From Gavia stellata (lineage: Eukaryota > Chordata > Aves > Gaviiformes > Gaviidae), in the NCBI RefSeq assembly GCF_030936135.1, contig NC_082603.1:34204329-34268328 (forward strand): a stretch of 64,000 nucleotides of DNA, written 5' to 3'. Below are positions 49,501-61,500 of this stretch, one piece after another; positions within the stretch are counted from its first letter, which is position 1, and each line of letters opens with the position of its first letter. The position numbers and the translations under genes were made by a program. The notes below the pieces were generated by a model. The model was not told the DNA's origin, ran no database searches, and was given only the letters and a program-made list of their open reading frames with translations.

Positions 49501-52500
49501 AGATAGCATGACTTTCAGCTTCTTTCTTTTAATTTCTCTTAGTTATAGTTATCATGTGCGAAAATAATGCATTTTAAACTTTCTCAGTGATGTGTTTTCC
49601 TGAGTCATCCAGCAGTTTATTAAATCTTTATTAACCCAGAGACTTTCTTTTGAGGATTCTAACCAACCTGATTTTCCACCTTTGTATTTCTGAAAGTTTT
49701 GCAATTGAACTAACACATTTTCTTTGTTGACTTAACCAAGTTTAGAAGGAACAACCGCTGGTATTGGTGACAATAAACAGCCTGGATAATTTCTACTGGA
49801 AATCACTGAGACAATTAAATTAGCAGATGCATAACTAATCTAGATATGGCTCTTTTTTGTTTTATATTGCACATTTCTGAGTCCAGAAGACCATATTATA
49901 GACATAGAGGGTTTTCCCTAGGGAATTTGACCCTACCGCACGCAGATACAACCTAGGCTTGAAGATATTTGTGAGGTGTTTTGCAGGAGGCTGTGAAATC
50001 TGCCAAGCCGTGCATCGGGAGAGCTGCCTTCTTTTTGGGTTCCATCTTCATTACCTGGTTTTGGTGATCTTTCCTATGTAGGAGATTCCAGAAAAATGAG
50101 GAAGGCTATACTTACCGTGATTTGACACAGTCAGTGTCCCATATATCTATTCTTGCACCGCTGTACGAAAAGATTTGTAGGGCAACCTGTATTTTGCCTG
50201 GCAAATCATGCTTAGGAGCTGCTACCAGAAAGACAGTTTCAAGCCTGCGTTCAGCTAGCATGAATCATAACGTGGTTTTGTGATCCAGAGGGGACGTAAG
50301 GTTTCTTTGAAACCACTGTGCTGTGCTAGCCAGAGCACATACTGCTGAATATACCAGTAGCAGAGCCTGAATGTGGTGCCCCAAAGTTGTTAAGTGGCTC
50401 AATTCTGGTGGCAAACTGATCCAGAGCTTTCAAATGAAAAATATTAATATTTTATAGGCTTTGCAAATCACAGTCCCTACAGATTGTCAGCTTTTTAATG
50501 GTTCTAGAAGAGAATTTCATGTAGATAGTTGCTGCTAAAAAGGGGGGAAAAACATATCCAGATATTCCTCTTTGAAAATAAAGATACTGTTTGGCAACTG
50601 TAAAGCAAGGGATGAGAGTCCCTGCCAGTTACAACCCAGTCCTGTAAAGTGTATAGATCTTTGGCAGAGATTAGGTATTAGAATTGCAATGCAAGGCACA
50701 ATGCAAATGTTAACAAACAATGAAGTCCTTATTCATACAGCTCATAATCCGCTGAAATCCTTGTGTCTCATCTTTCTTATTGGCACTGTAGGTAACTCCC
50801 CTATCTAGTCTGGCTGCAGAGACTTCAAACACATTTAGCTTTCCCTGTTGGCTTCGACACAGGGGCTGCAATGGAGTCTGGACTGGATTTGGAGTGTGCT
50901 CTTGATCCTTTAAAAGCCATCAGAAAGCATGCTTGTGGCTTTGTGAGGTGAAAAAAAGGGCTAGGAGGAAGACAAGTTAAAAGAACTTGAAATAACTTTC
51001 TATGAATGAAGCAAAACTTTAGTTCTGTGGAGGAAATAGTTGCTTTCCTTTGCTGTATTAACTCAGAAACTAATCTTCATTTCTTTAAGTAATATCATCT
51101 GAAAACGTTTCACGAATGTACTGTGTTCCACGACTGTCAACTAACACTTCTATTATTAATTTCACAGAGTTCAATTCTGGGGAGTACATCTAACTTACTG
51201 CTGCAGAGCCCTGCTCACCTACCATTGCCGCAGCAGCAGCTGATGAAGATTGAGAATATTCAGGCTAATAGTGTAAGGTCATCACTTTAACTTTGACTGG
51301 TTTTGGACATTCTTATAACTGATAAATAATTTTCTTCATCTAGTATAATTTAACAGTTTAGTGTATCTAAAAAGATGAACTGAATGTGAAAGTTACAAGA
51401 AATACCTACAGACAGATTATTTTAATCATTTACGGAGTTTTCTATTCTTTCTTATAGAAACCGGGTTTGCTGGGAGAACCTCCAACAATGCTGCTTCAGA
51501 CAGTACTGGGAATAGGGGTAATGCCATCAGTGAGTTCGGGCATGGGAACCCGTGGAGAAGCTCTTAAGTGTAAATGACATTTTATTTTATACCAAATCAG
51601 TAGAAATGCTCAGCTTGAAATCATGCACCTTACTTTCTCCCACTTTAGCAAAAGCAGTAATATGTTTGAACCTTATCACTGCACAGTAAGGTAGGCAGAG
51701 AGCTGGACAGTAATGCACGTTATACAGCTATATAGTTAAGCAAGGTAACAAGTTATATATCTATACGCCCAACTGTAACCTGCTGGTTTAAGCAGGAAAC
51801 AAACTTCAAGTATCTTGCCTTGTTGCCTGGCTTCTCTCATCTGTTTGTCAGGGAAGAAACAGTACACTGTGGCATTGGTTGAATATTTGCTGGTTGTTAA
51901 ATATTCTGCTTGTTCAGTTACTGCCATTTTTAGTACACTTGTAATACGTTTTTATTACCAAAGTTTTGGGGTTTGTGGTTTCAAAGCAGATAAACCTGAG
52001 TAGCTGAAGAGGGACTGCAAACAGGTTTTTTGCAATTTTGAATGCAAATTTCTGCGCCAGTGATGCCCTCAATTTTTATGAGGAAAGATCAGTTGTGATA
52101 CCGCTTAGTGCATCTTTTTTGTTTCCTCCACCGAGAGCCACGTATTCTGCAGTTCTAGACGTGGTCTGAGTAATGGTAGTAACCAGGAGCAAGGAAAAGC
52201 TCACGGTGGGGTGGTGGGGAAGAAACCTATTCTGAATGTCTAGGTTTTCATTTTGGAGCGTACTTTCTACCTCTTTTGTTTGTAGAAAGAATTTTACTAA
52301 TGCCAGTTGAGGTGCGGTTTTTCCCCTCTGTTCGAATACAGGATCCTCTAGGATGTTGTTCACAGTTTTCTTGAAAGAGACAGGAAACACTAAGTAACTT
52401 ACTATCATAGTGAATGTTTAGAAAAGTCAGAGTTTTCTTCTATTGTATTAGCTTTAAATAGAATTGTTTGCTCCTGGGATGGTAAAAGAATAAAAACTAT

Positions 52501-55500
52501 CATCAGAATCCAGTGTTCTGGGACAGCCGTAAAATAGATCTCTAAATGTTTTTCTCATCACTTAGTAAAAACCACAAACAAAATGTACTGATAAATCTTG
52601 TCTAACAGAAAAGTTTCTCCATTTATGGTTGACTGCAGCATCTAATCTGACTCCAATTCAAACAGCAACAGCAGCAGCAGGGATGGGCATGCTGCCATTC
52701 TTTCCGAATCAGCACATTGTTGGACAAGCTATACCAGGGCAAAATAACGCTCCAGATAAACAATCGACTACCGAAGCGGTTGTCTCGGGATCACAGCCTT
52801 ATCATCAGACCTTAACAAATCTTTCTGCGGGAGCTTTGCGGGCTGGACATGCCAAACAACAAAATCAGCTAAAAAGTACTGATACAAGTTTGGGGGTAAG
52901 GAACATTGAATACAAATATTTTCTTTTTTCTTGTGTGTGGATTTTCTTTTTTATTTTAACATACTTAAGAGTTAACTGCAACTGCTTATTGTAGTTCTTC
53001 TCTATAAAGTTTGCTAGATCACAGGATCATTCATGAGACATTTTAAGGTCATTTCAGTTATGAATAATAGGGAGAGAACAATAATGCTCTTTGGTGGTCC
53101 AAATGAATTAACAAAGGAATCTTTTTACAATGCTGGAGGGGTTTTTTTCCATGTGTATGCCTCATAGTATTTGATGATGAAATTATCTCAAGGGCAGTGT
53201 CCCTTTTAAAGACTGAAAATTGAACTTGTGGTTGAATTTCATGTTTAATCAGGAGCAATTCTGGTGGTATGTAGGGCCTTTGGGTTTCCAGGTGGTGTGT
53301 GTGTATATATGTGCATGTAAATTTTCCACTTTTAATCCATACCCTCTTAGCCATAGCTGGCATATTCGTAGTCTGTATCGGTTTTAATATTTATTCCCTT
53401 GAAGGCGGGGGGTGGGAGGATGATGGGATGGGATTTGACTTGAACAGAATGGTCTAGTTTTTTCAGAAGATTTTTCCTGTCATTAACAGAATTTACTTTT
53501 TTATAATATACATAAATACTTTGACATTTATGGGGAAACATGTTCTTAATTCAGATCAGATCTGTGTTCTCCTTACATATTTTCTGAAGCATGTGAAGTG
53601 ATTAGATTATATACAGTATTGGTGTCTGCTTTTGTTAGACAGCTTTGACAGATCTGGTCCTGCTTCAGGAAGTACACTTTTCATTTTTTAAATCATTTTT
53701 TACTGTAATGAAGTGGAATTTTACCTACGTAGAGATACACATGGGTAAAATACATAGGATGTATGTGTATACATACATAAAATCAGTGTTTTATTTCAGC
53801 ATTTCATTTCTTTAAAAGCAAATGTGATTAAACCATTAGAAGTCTAGATAATTAATTTATTTCTATGAATATTGTTTATCAGGAAAAGTTCGTTTTTGAA
53901 ATCCTGGTAGATGTTTTAATTGTTTCCTTTTTGGCATCAGTAGACAGAAGGCCCAGTTTGCAAAAATCACTTCCTTGACAAGACAGCCACAGACTGTGTG
54001 CTGATACTGAACAGTCATACTGTCTTAAATGCCTGCTTTTGCATCCAGATGAAGAATTTCAGCACTCTGTTGAAGCTTTTTGTGTTTAAAAACTGGTATC
54101 ACTGTTTTTGAAAAGTTGTTGGTTAATACTATTTTCCTGAAAATAGTATTAATCCGTTAAAATAACAGATTTTTTTTCCTTAATGGGCTTTGAGAAAATG
54201 AACGGAATAGATGTAGAGTGGAATACTGTATAAATGCCTTTGAGCTGTGTATTTCAGACAAGTTATGTAACTTGCTATAGCTACTTCATCTTTATTTCTG
54301 GCATTTGTTCTAACATAAGCTAAAGGGAAATAAAGCTGGTAGCGTACCCTTCCTAGTCCCTCATGGGAAACACTTCTGGTGGTTTGGAGGAGTGAGTCAG
54401 TCCTGACGCTTCATTTCCATTCATAAACATTTTCCCCTTTTTAAGTACAGACTTATAAATAGAGTGATCAGTAAGATGTGTTTTAACGGCAGATTGCGGA
54501 CAGTGTCATCTCTCCAGTCCAGGGTTCATTTGTCCTTTATTTGCTTGTGACTCTGGGTGAAAAGACTTGATTTTGTCTTGGCTGTTTACTTAATGCTAAC
54601 TCCCTGCATCTGGAGTTGTTATGGTGATTATTATTCCTTTTCTTGAATGTAAAAGGTTTTCTTTTGTTTGGTTGGTTTTTAATATCCTTTAGTAACTTAC
54701 AGTCTAAAGAGAAACATTCCTACAAAATTGTTTGGCAAGAAAAAAGTACAGGCAATGTGTCCAGATAGTTGTCCCCCGTATTTATTTTAGAAGTTTTCCT
54801 GTTACATTTCACAGGGCTAAGCTTTTTTCAAAATCCTGCTGGGATACCTACCTTATTTCTGACAAATATTGTATGAATATAACGCAGACTGACCTGTCCA
54901 ATTGTTTTGCAGACTCCCTTGAAAAAACAGACTTCACTGCTAGGAGAACCACCAAAAGAAATACGTCTTAGTACCAACCCCTACTTGAATTTGGCAAGTG
55001 TGTTGCCTGGTATATGTCTTCCAGGTAAGCAAACGTTTAGTGGTTTTAGTTGCAAGTTTCCTTGACCAGAGTGTGGCAAATCATTATTCTGTTTGGCAGG
55101 TAATTCCAGTGAGCACAACATTTATCTTTAAGGAAATCTTGTAGTCTGTCTTAAAATTGCAATGTAATGTTTCCTCATAGTTAATATTTTATTTGGGAAG
55201 GGTAAATTTTCAGAGTTAATGGGCTTACTGATGCAGACAAACTTCTAGAAAGCCTTTCAATTATTAGTAGCACTGGTTAATTTTGAGCACAACCTAATCT
55301 GAAGTAGCAATTTCTGTTTTAATCCCAGAATATTGCTAAACAAGAGTGCAACCTGATTTGTGCGGTTTATGCAAACAGTGTATTCTTTGTGTTACGAACA
55401 GCAATTGCCAGCAAAGCCTCTAGTACACCGCAGCAGACTGGACTTTCGAACAACATCGTGGATGCTGCTGTGTCTCAGGGAACTACATCACAACACGCAA

Positions 55501-58500
55501 TGGAAAATTATTTTAATTACTCTCAACAGCATGGGGAATACACACAGGTATGTTGCTTTGCAGCGCTTTCTTCTGAAGCCTGATTTGTCACTCAGAGCTC
55601 TGGTAGCAGGATTTTTGGCAGAGATCTGCTCAGAGATCCCTACCTGAGTTGCTCGTTGTTTTTCTCTGGGTAGTCTAAATGGACTTCTCGGTACACGTGT
55701 GGTCTGATAGCCCTGCATGCAGTTGAACAGCATTGCCCAACATGATGTACCACTCTTCAGCGGTTCTTAGGCTTTCCTGCAACCAAAGCACCCACCTGTT
55801 TTCTTCAGGTTGATTCTTGTAGGTCCTCTTCACTGACAGTTTAGTTTATCTCTTTCAGTGGTACAGAATAGATTTAGCACAAAGTACACCTAATGGCAGT
55901 CAGAAACAGCCTCAATACATTCCCTGCTGCAGTATTGTAACCGTTGAAAGATTGCTTCTTGAGAACCTGAATTCAGTGCAGTCACCTAAAAAATTACTTC
56001 TTACAACTTCTGGTATGGCTTTTGTCTGTCTTCAAAACCATGAAGTTTTTCTCTTTCCCTTCCCGAGAAGTTTTAAAGTTTTCTTGAACATTGGCTAGAT
56101 CCCAGAGAAGAGTGTGTTCTGTCTACCAGAAGTTTCCATACAGCTTGGGGAATTTTTGCAGTCTCTGCCAGCTGGCTTGACTGCACGGGATTTCTTCACC
56201 ATTTGCCCCATTTGGTGATCAGAGCATGGCCATTAAGGTGGAGGGCTGCCCTTCGTCTGGAGAGTGTTTTGTTGTAGCACTGAGAGCAAGTACTGCGTTT
56301 CACAGACATTGGGACATGCTGTTAAATAATATTTCCATATTTTCATTAGCCATCACTAGTCTGTGTAGAAATACAATTGTGTACAAATCAAATACAAGAA
56401 CTGGATCGTAGTGCTGTCAGGTAATCTGTATAAAAATCTTGGGTCTGCGCTGAGACACCTACCCTGGCTCTGCCATAGGACTCTCTCTCTCCTGCCCTGT
56501 CCCCATCACCTCCTCCTCCCCAGAATCGCCTGATCTCTCATCCTGCAGCAGGGAGACAGGAATAAGCTGTCTCCTCTTCTCCTAGGCTGCTGGCAAGGAA
56601 ATCTGTGTGGCTCCAAAACTCCTGGAGTAGGTCAGGACTGCTGTGGGAGTCGGTTGGGTCTGGAGGACAGAGAGCAGGCGCATGGGTGGGCACAGGGGTT
56701 CTTTTGTATTAGGAGGGTCTCAGCCTGGCCAGGAAAGCTGGAAGGGATGGGGTTGCTGCATGGTGTTTGCTGCAGCAGGGAGCTTTGCCAGCGGCCAGAC
56801 CCATCTCCTAGTCAGATCAGCTCTGGTGGCAGTGCTGGGTTAGAGATGAGGGAGAGATGTCCTGTGGGCCATTGTGCTGTGTGTTTCATGTAAGCACTAA
56901 CGTAGTCTTGAATATTTTGTTTGAACCTGATTATTGGCTTTAAATTCATTTTGATGTCTCCTGGAGGTAGTTCCTAACCCCAAATCCTTAAAATACTGTC
57001 CAAAAAAATCAGTAGTATTGGTGTTATTAGTATTATCTTCAGTAACATGAAGGACTCAAATGATGTCACTTAGATGCAGAGATGCCACATGTCATCATTC
57101 AGCTATTTTTGTACTGCCTGTTCCTTTCATGTAACAGAAATTACATTGTACTTGCGTCTGCTGCCAAGGCAGTGGTGCCTTGTGTATCTTTTAAGCAACT
57201 AACATAGTTTTAAATGTTTGGTTTGAGCTTTATCAGTGGTGTTAAACATGTTTTGATGCTTCTTGGAGACCTTTGCCTTTTATTCATTCTCATGTCCTAC
57301 GAGGCTGTAAGAATTGTTTTCATTTAAAGTGATCTTAGTAGACAGCTAATGGGAAGAGGTTTTTTCCTCCTTTATAGGAGGCTGTTCAGCAGTGGTATCA
57401 GCATTATGCTCAGGCATATAACTCTACCCAGGCAAGAGTCGATGAATTTGAAAATGAAGCCTCTGAGGTGAGAAACAATTTTATTTTCTTCCTGTCTCCA
57501 TTGGCTGTTTCTCCCATCAGCTGTAAGGGTGCTTTTGGACTCTGGACACCTGCTTTGATAGTGGCTGCTGCCGTCGGTACCGCAGAAATAAGGGGCTGGA
57601 GAGCGTGGGACGAATGGCACTGCATGGTCACCTTCTGCAGGGCATCCCTGCACGGTTACTCTCCAGGATTCATACTCACGCTTTTGATTGTATCTGGCAT
57701 CTCTCTCTAAAATTCCACAGTCTGAAGTTACCTGTAAAGTTCAGGAGTGTATTAAAATACTCCTACCAAGAAACAGCACACCATAACATTATGTGAGTCT
57801 GCTGAAGGATTGTTTCTTGCCCAGGCTGTTACGTAGACTGAGGTTTCTGTGACCAGAGAAGCACGCTTTTTTTTTAAGGAACTGTGCAAAGTAAACTGTC
57901 CCCCAAATCCTACATTTTGCTCAAGAAATTGCTGCATGCCTGAGCTGCTGTGAATTATACACTCCTTTTAGCAATTGAGTGTGACTCAGATATTTTTCAT
58001 ATCTGCTGAGTGCTCATTACTATATGAAGTAAAAATGAATTATTAAACCTATTTTCTTTCAAATTCTGGTTGATCATGGATCCCCTTCTGCATTTAGGAA
58101 TCTACAGGTGGATCTTACCCAGACTACAGTACCTGCTTGCAGGTCATGCCTACACTTTACAGTGGAGCCCAGGGATCATACCAGCCAGGCAGCTTGCAGC
58201 TTCCTCCACAAACCCCATTAAATAAGGTGAGAGGAGAGACGGAGCAGAGTGGTTGCAGATGCAGCCCCAGCTTCTATTTGTCTTATGCTGCCACCGAGTG
58301 GACTTTGGACCCACAGCAAGCCAAGGCAGAGCTTTACCACTGCATCCGGGCTCCTCCGGATCCTGAGTCGCTCAGGATGACATGCAGTTCCTGGTGGATG
58401 TGATAAATAAAAGCAGTGGTTGGGCAGGGCATGCCAGTGCCAGACCCCCTCAGAGCCCTCCAGCACCCTGGAGATCAGTGCTCTTCACTGCCCACAAACC

Positions 58501-61500
58501 ACCAAATCCCACAGGCAAAGAAAGGCTGGATGATTGTGAACAAACTTGTTGGAAAGATGGTATCTGCGAGGGTGAATGTGCAAAATTTATTTGCCTTGAA
58601 GTAGGCAAGTAAGTAGGAAGTGAACAAAGGAGGAGGAGGAAGTTCACACTAGTTTTAGGTGGGGTTTTTTGCCTCACTTGCACATGTTTTGCAGTGAGTG
58701 CCACTGGGATAAAAACTCTGAAGTGGAGTTAGCAAGTCACGGCAGCGTCCAGGTTACCTACAGCCTCCACTTTGTAATACTGTTAACTGTCTCCTGGGAG
58801 GAGAACCCAGTTTAAAATGGCTTTCATTTGAAATACATAACAGATGTCAGATGCAGCCTAGATCAGCCAGACTCATTAAGCAAAGCTTCCTTTGTCTGTT
58901 GCACCCACCCAGTAGATAGTTTTCATCAATGAAAGATGCGGGAGGGATGGGGAAATGCTGTGGAAGCAGTGAGGACCAGCTTAAAGGAGGCTGGAGTCTG
59001 GACTAACAGGAGGCCGGTTTAACACAGGCTGAGACAGTGGAGATAAAAGCTTTGCTCAGGCTGAGCATAGGTCTTCTCATTTCCCAAGTGCCTTAGAAGT
59101 CCTGAGGAATTCATACTCTCATGCCGTAGGTAAATCCCATTTCTCCTGTTTTTACTGATGGGAGAGACCTTAAAAGCCAGATTGTCATCTCTTTCAGAGC
59201 AGCTGCAGGGAAGTATGCCCATCAGCGTAAAGAGCTGCTGCCTTTGTGAGTCCAGCCCCAGCCATGCAGCCATGAGAGCGATGATAATCTCTCTGAGCGC
59301 TGCTGGAGGGACGCCGAGCTGGCTCTCCAGCCTCCAGCACAGCTCGTGGCCCTTTGCACGGTGCCCAGGCCTGCTGAGAGGAGCCACAGCTGAAGTCAGC
59401 AGGCACATCTGGGAGAGCTTAGGGGCCCAGCCTTCTGCACGGCTCTCCTCCATCATGGCATTAAATCCCTTCGCTGCACAGAGTTTAGCAGTAGCATTCA
59501 GCACATGACGTTCTGGCATTCAGGAACTCGCATCTCAGACTTGGCATGAGATTCCTGTTTTTTGGAGGAGATACAGAAGGAACACACAACTGTAGCAATT
59601 CATGACTCCTGGATAGGAGACAGGGCCTGGCTGGAGCTGGCTTTGACATGTCTTGGGATAAAGATGGCCAAGGCCTGAACACGTTGCCGTGGGCTGTGAA
59701 ACTTCTAGCTCAATCAGCAAAAGATAGCACTTTGAGGTTCCCAACAGCTCTGATATGACTGGAAATGAGTGAAATTGCAGCAGGAGAAGAAGATAGTCTG
59801 GGGTTTGAGCTAACTCATACCTTTCAGTTTGTCTCCAGTCTAAAGAGGAAAGCTTGTAAGTGGAGGTGATGTTGAACAGCTTGCTCGAAAGTTTGTCTTA
59901 ATGCCAGATAGATACCATAAAAGGCAGGAAGAGAGCCGTTGGTCCCTTGGCATAGACTAAGCAGAAGTATGGTTTGCCTCTGCAGCGAGGTACTTTTCTC
60001 ATTCCTGCAATCGAAAGATAAATCTCAGTGAAGAGGGCACACAGACTGGTGCCCAAGAGGTTCTGTATCGGTTAAGAGCTTGTGTGCTTACGTGTGTTTG
60101 CTCGCTTTAACCCTGTAACCTGTTTTTCTCCTGCTTCTGTGGGCTGCATATCAGGGGTTCAGAAGGAGCACGGTTGAAGGTTTGTATGAAGCACGCAGTG
60201 GTGCTGCTGCACTCTGCCACGCAAGCCAGGACGCAGTGGAGGCTTACCGTACGCGTGTGACATCCCCACAGCTGTTAGAAGTGCAGGAGAGAGGACAGGG
60301 GGAAAACCAGAAGTCTTTCCTCAAGCAAGTTCCTCTTTATGATAATGACAAGTGCACGCTAAAGTGAAATTGGACTTAGCAGAGGGTAATTTGAGTTGCG
60401 AATTAGCAAGGGGTGCTTCTGAGAACTGCTAGGAAGTGTTCGGCTCAGGGACGCGTGGCCAGAACAGCTGTTCTTTTGAGTTAAGGAATTAGTGTTCCGG
60501 TTTATGAAACGTGTTAAGGTTTCTAAAATACTCACTCCAACATGAACCAAACCCCCAAATCTTCTGATCTAGGAGCTGGACTTAACCCAGGACACGCAGT
60601 GTGGTTGAGCAGGATGTGGTGAGATCAGGTTCTGGTGGTTATTACAGGGCAGATGCTTCAGTCTTTCAGAACAAGGCGTCTGTTTACACCGTTTGGTAAT
60701 GAAATTAATGACACAGTGGGGGAAGAACAGAAGTGATCAAGACTCATTGATTAGGGCGGTGGGCTCTGATGTGTACGGACAGCTTCTAGTGCTGTAGAGC
60801 CATGGATATTGCAATGACCTGCTGTGATGGATCCCAAAGAAGAATTGAACCTGTGCCTCATGTACCCCACAGAGCCCTTGGCGCTGGAGCAGGCTTAGGT
60901 CACCTGTGCCCTCACCAGAAACCCTACTCTGGGACCCTCAGGCCTTTCTGTGTATCAGTGTGAGGCACGTTAGTTAAATTGAAGTTTTGATGAAAAGAAT
61001 GGTTACTGCTGTGTCCTTTGCTTCAGTACCACATGTAAACTCATGCCTGCAAGTGGCAGATGGTTACCTGTAATCCGCAACAGAAACCCGCTTTGGCATG
61101 GCTGGAAACCAAGTCCTTCAACATCTGACTCGCACCGATAGCTGTGCCAGGACAGTTTAACCCATTCAGTTCTCCAAGGGAAAAGAAAGTGGCACAAAAG
61201 GTGGCCCACTGGTGCCTTACTTTGAAGGATGAAGATGTCTGGAGCTGCTATGACACTGCACAGCCATTACGCCACTGCCATTTAAATGGGCACTGTGGAG
61301 TGGGGCCCCTGGCCCAGCCAGCCCTTTGCCTGCACAAAAAACGCATGTACGGTGGGGCACCAGTGCATTTATGATCAGGTTTTTTTTAGGGAAAGGGCAC
61401 AAACACTGACTCATGAGCTGTGTATAACTGGACCTTAGAGCTGAAGGAGTTGGGCCTTTGGAGTCGGTTACTGGCTTGGTAATTCCCAAGCTTTATTTAT

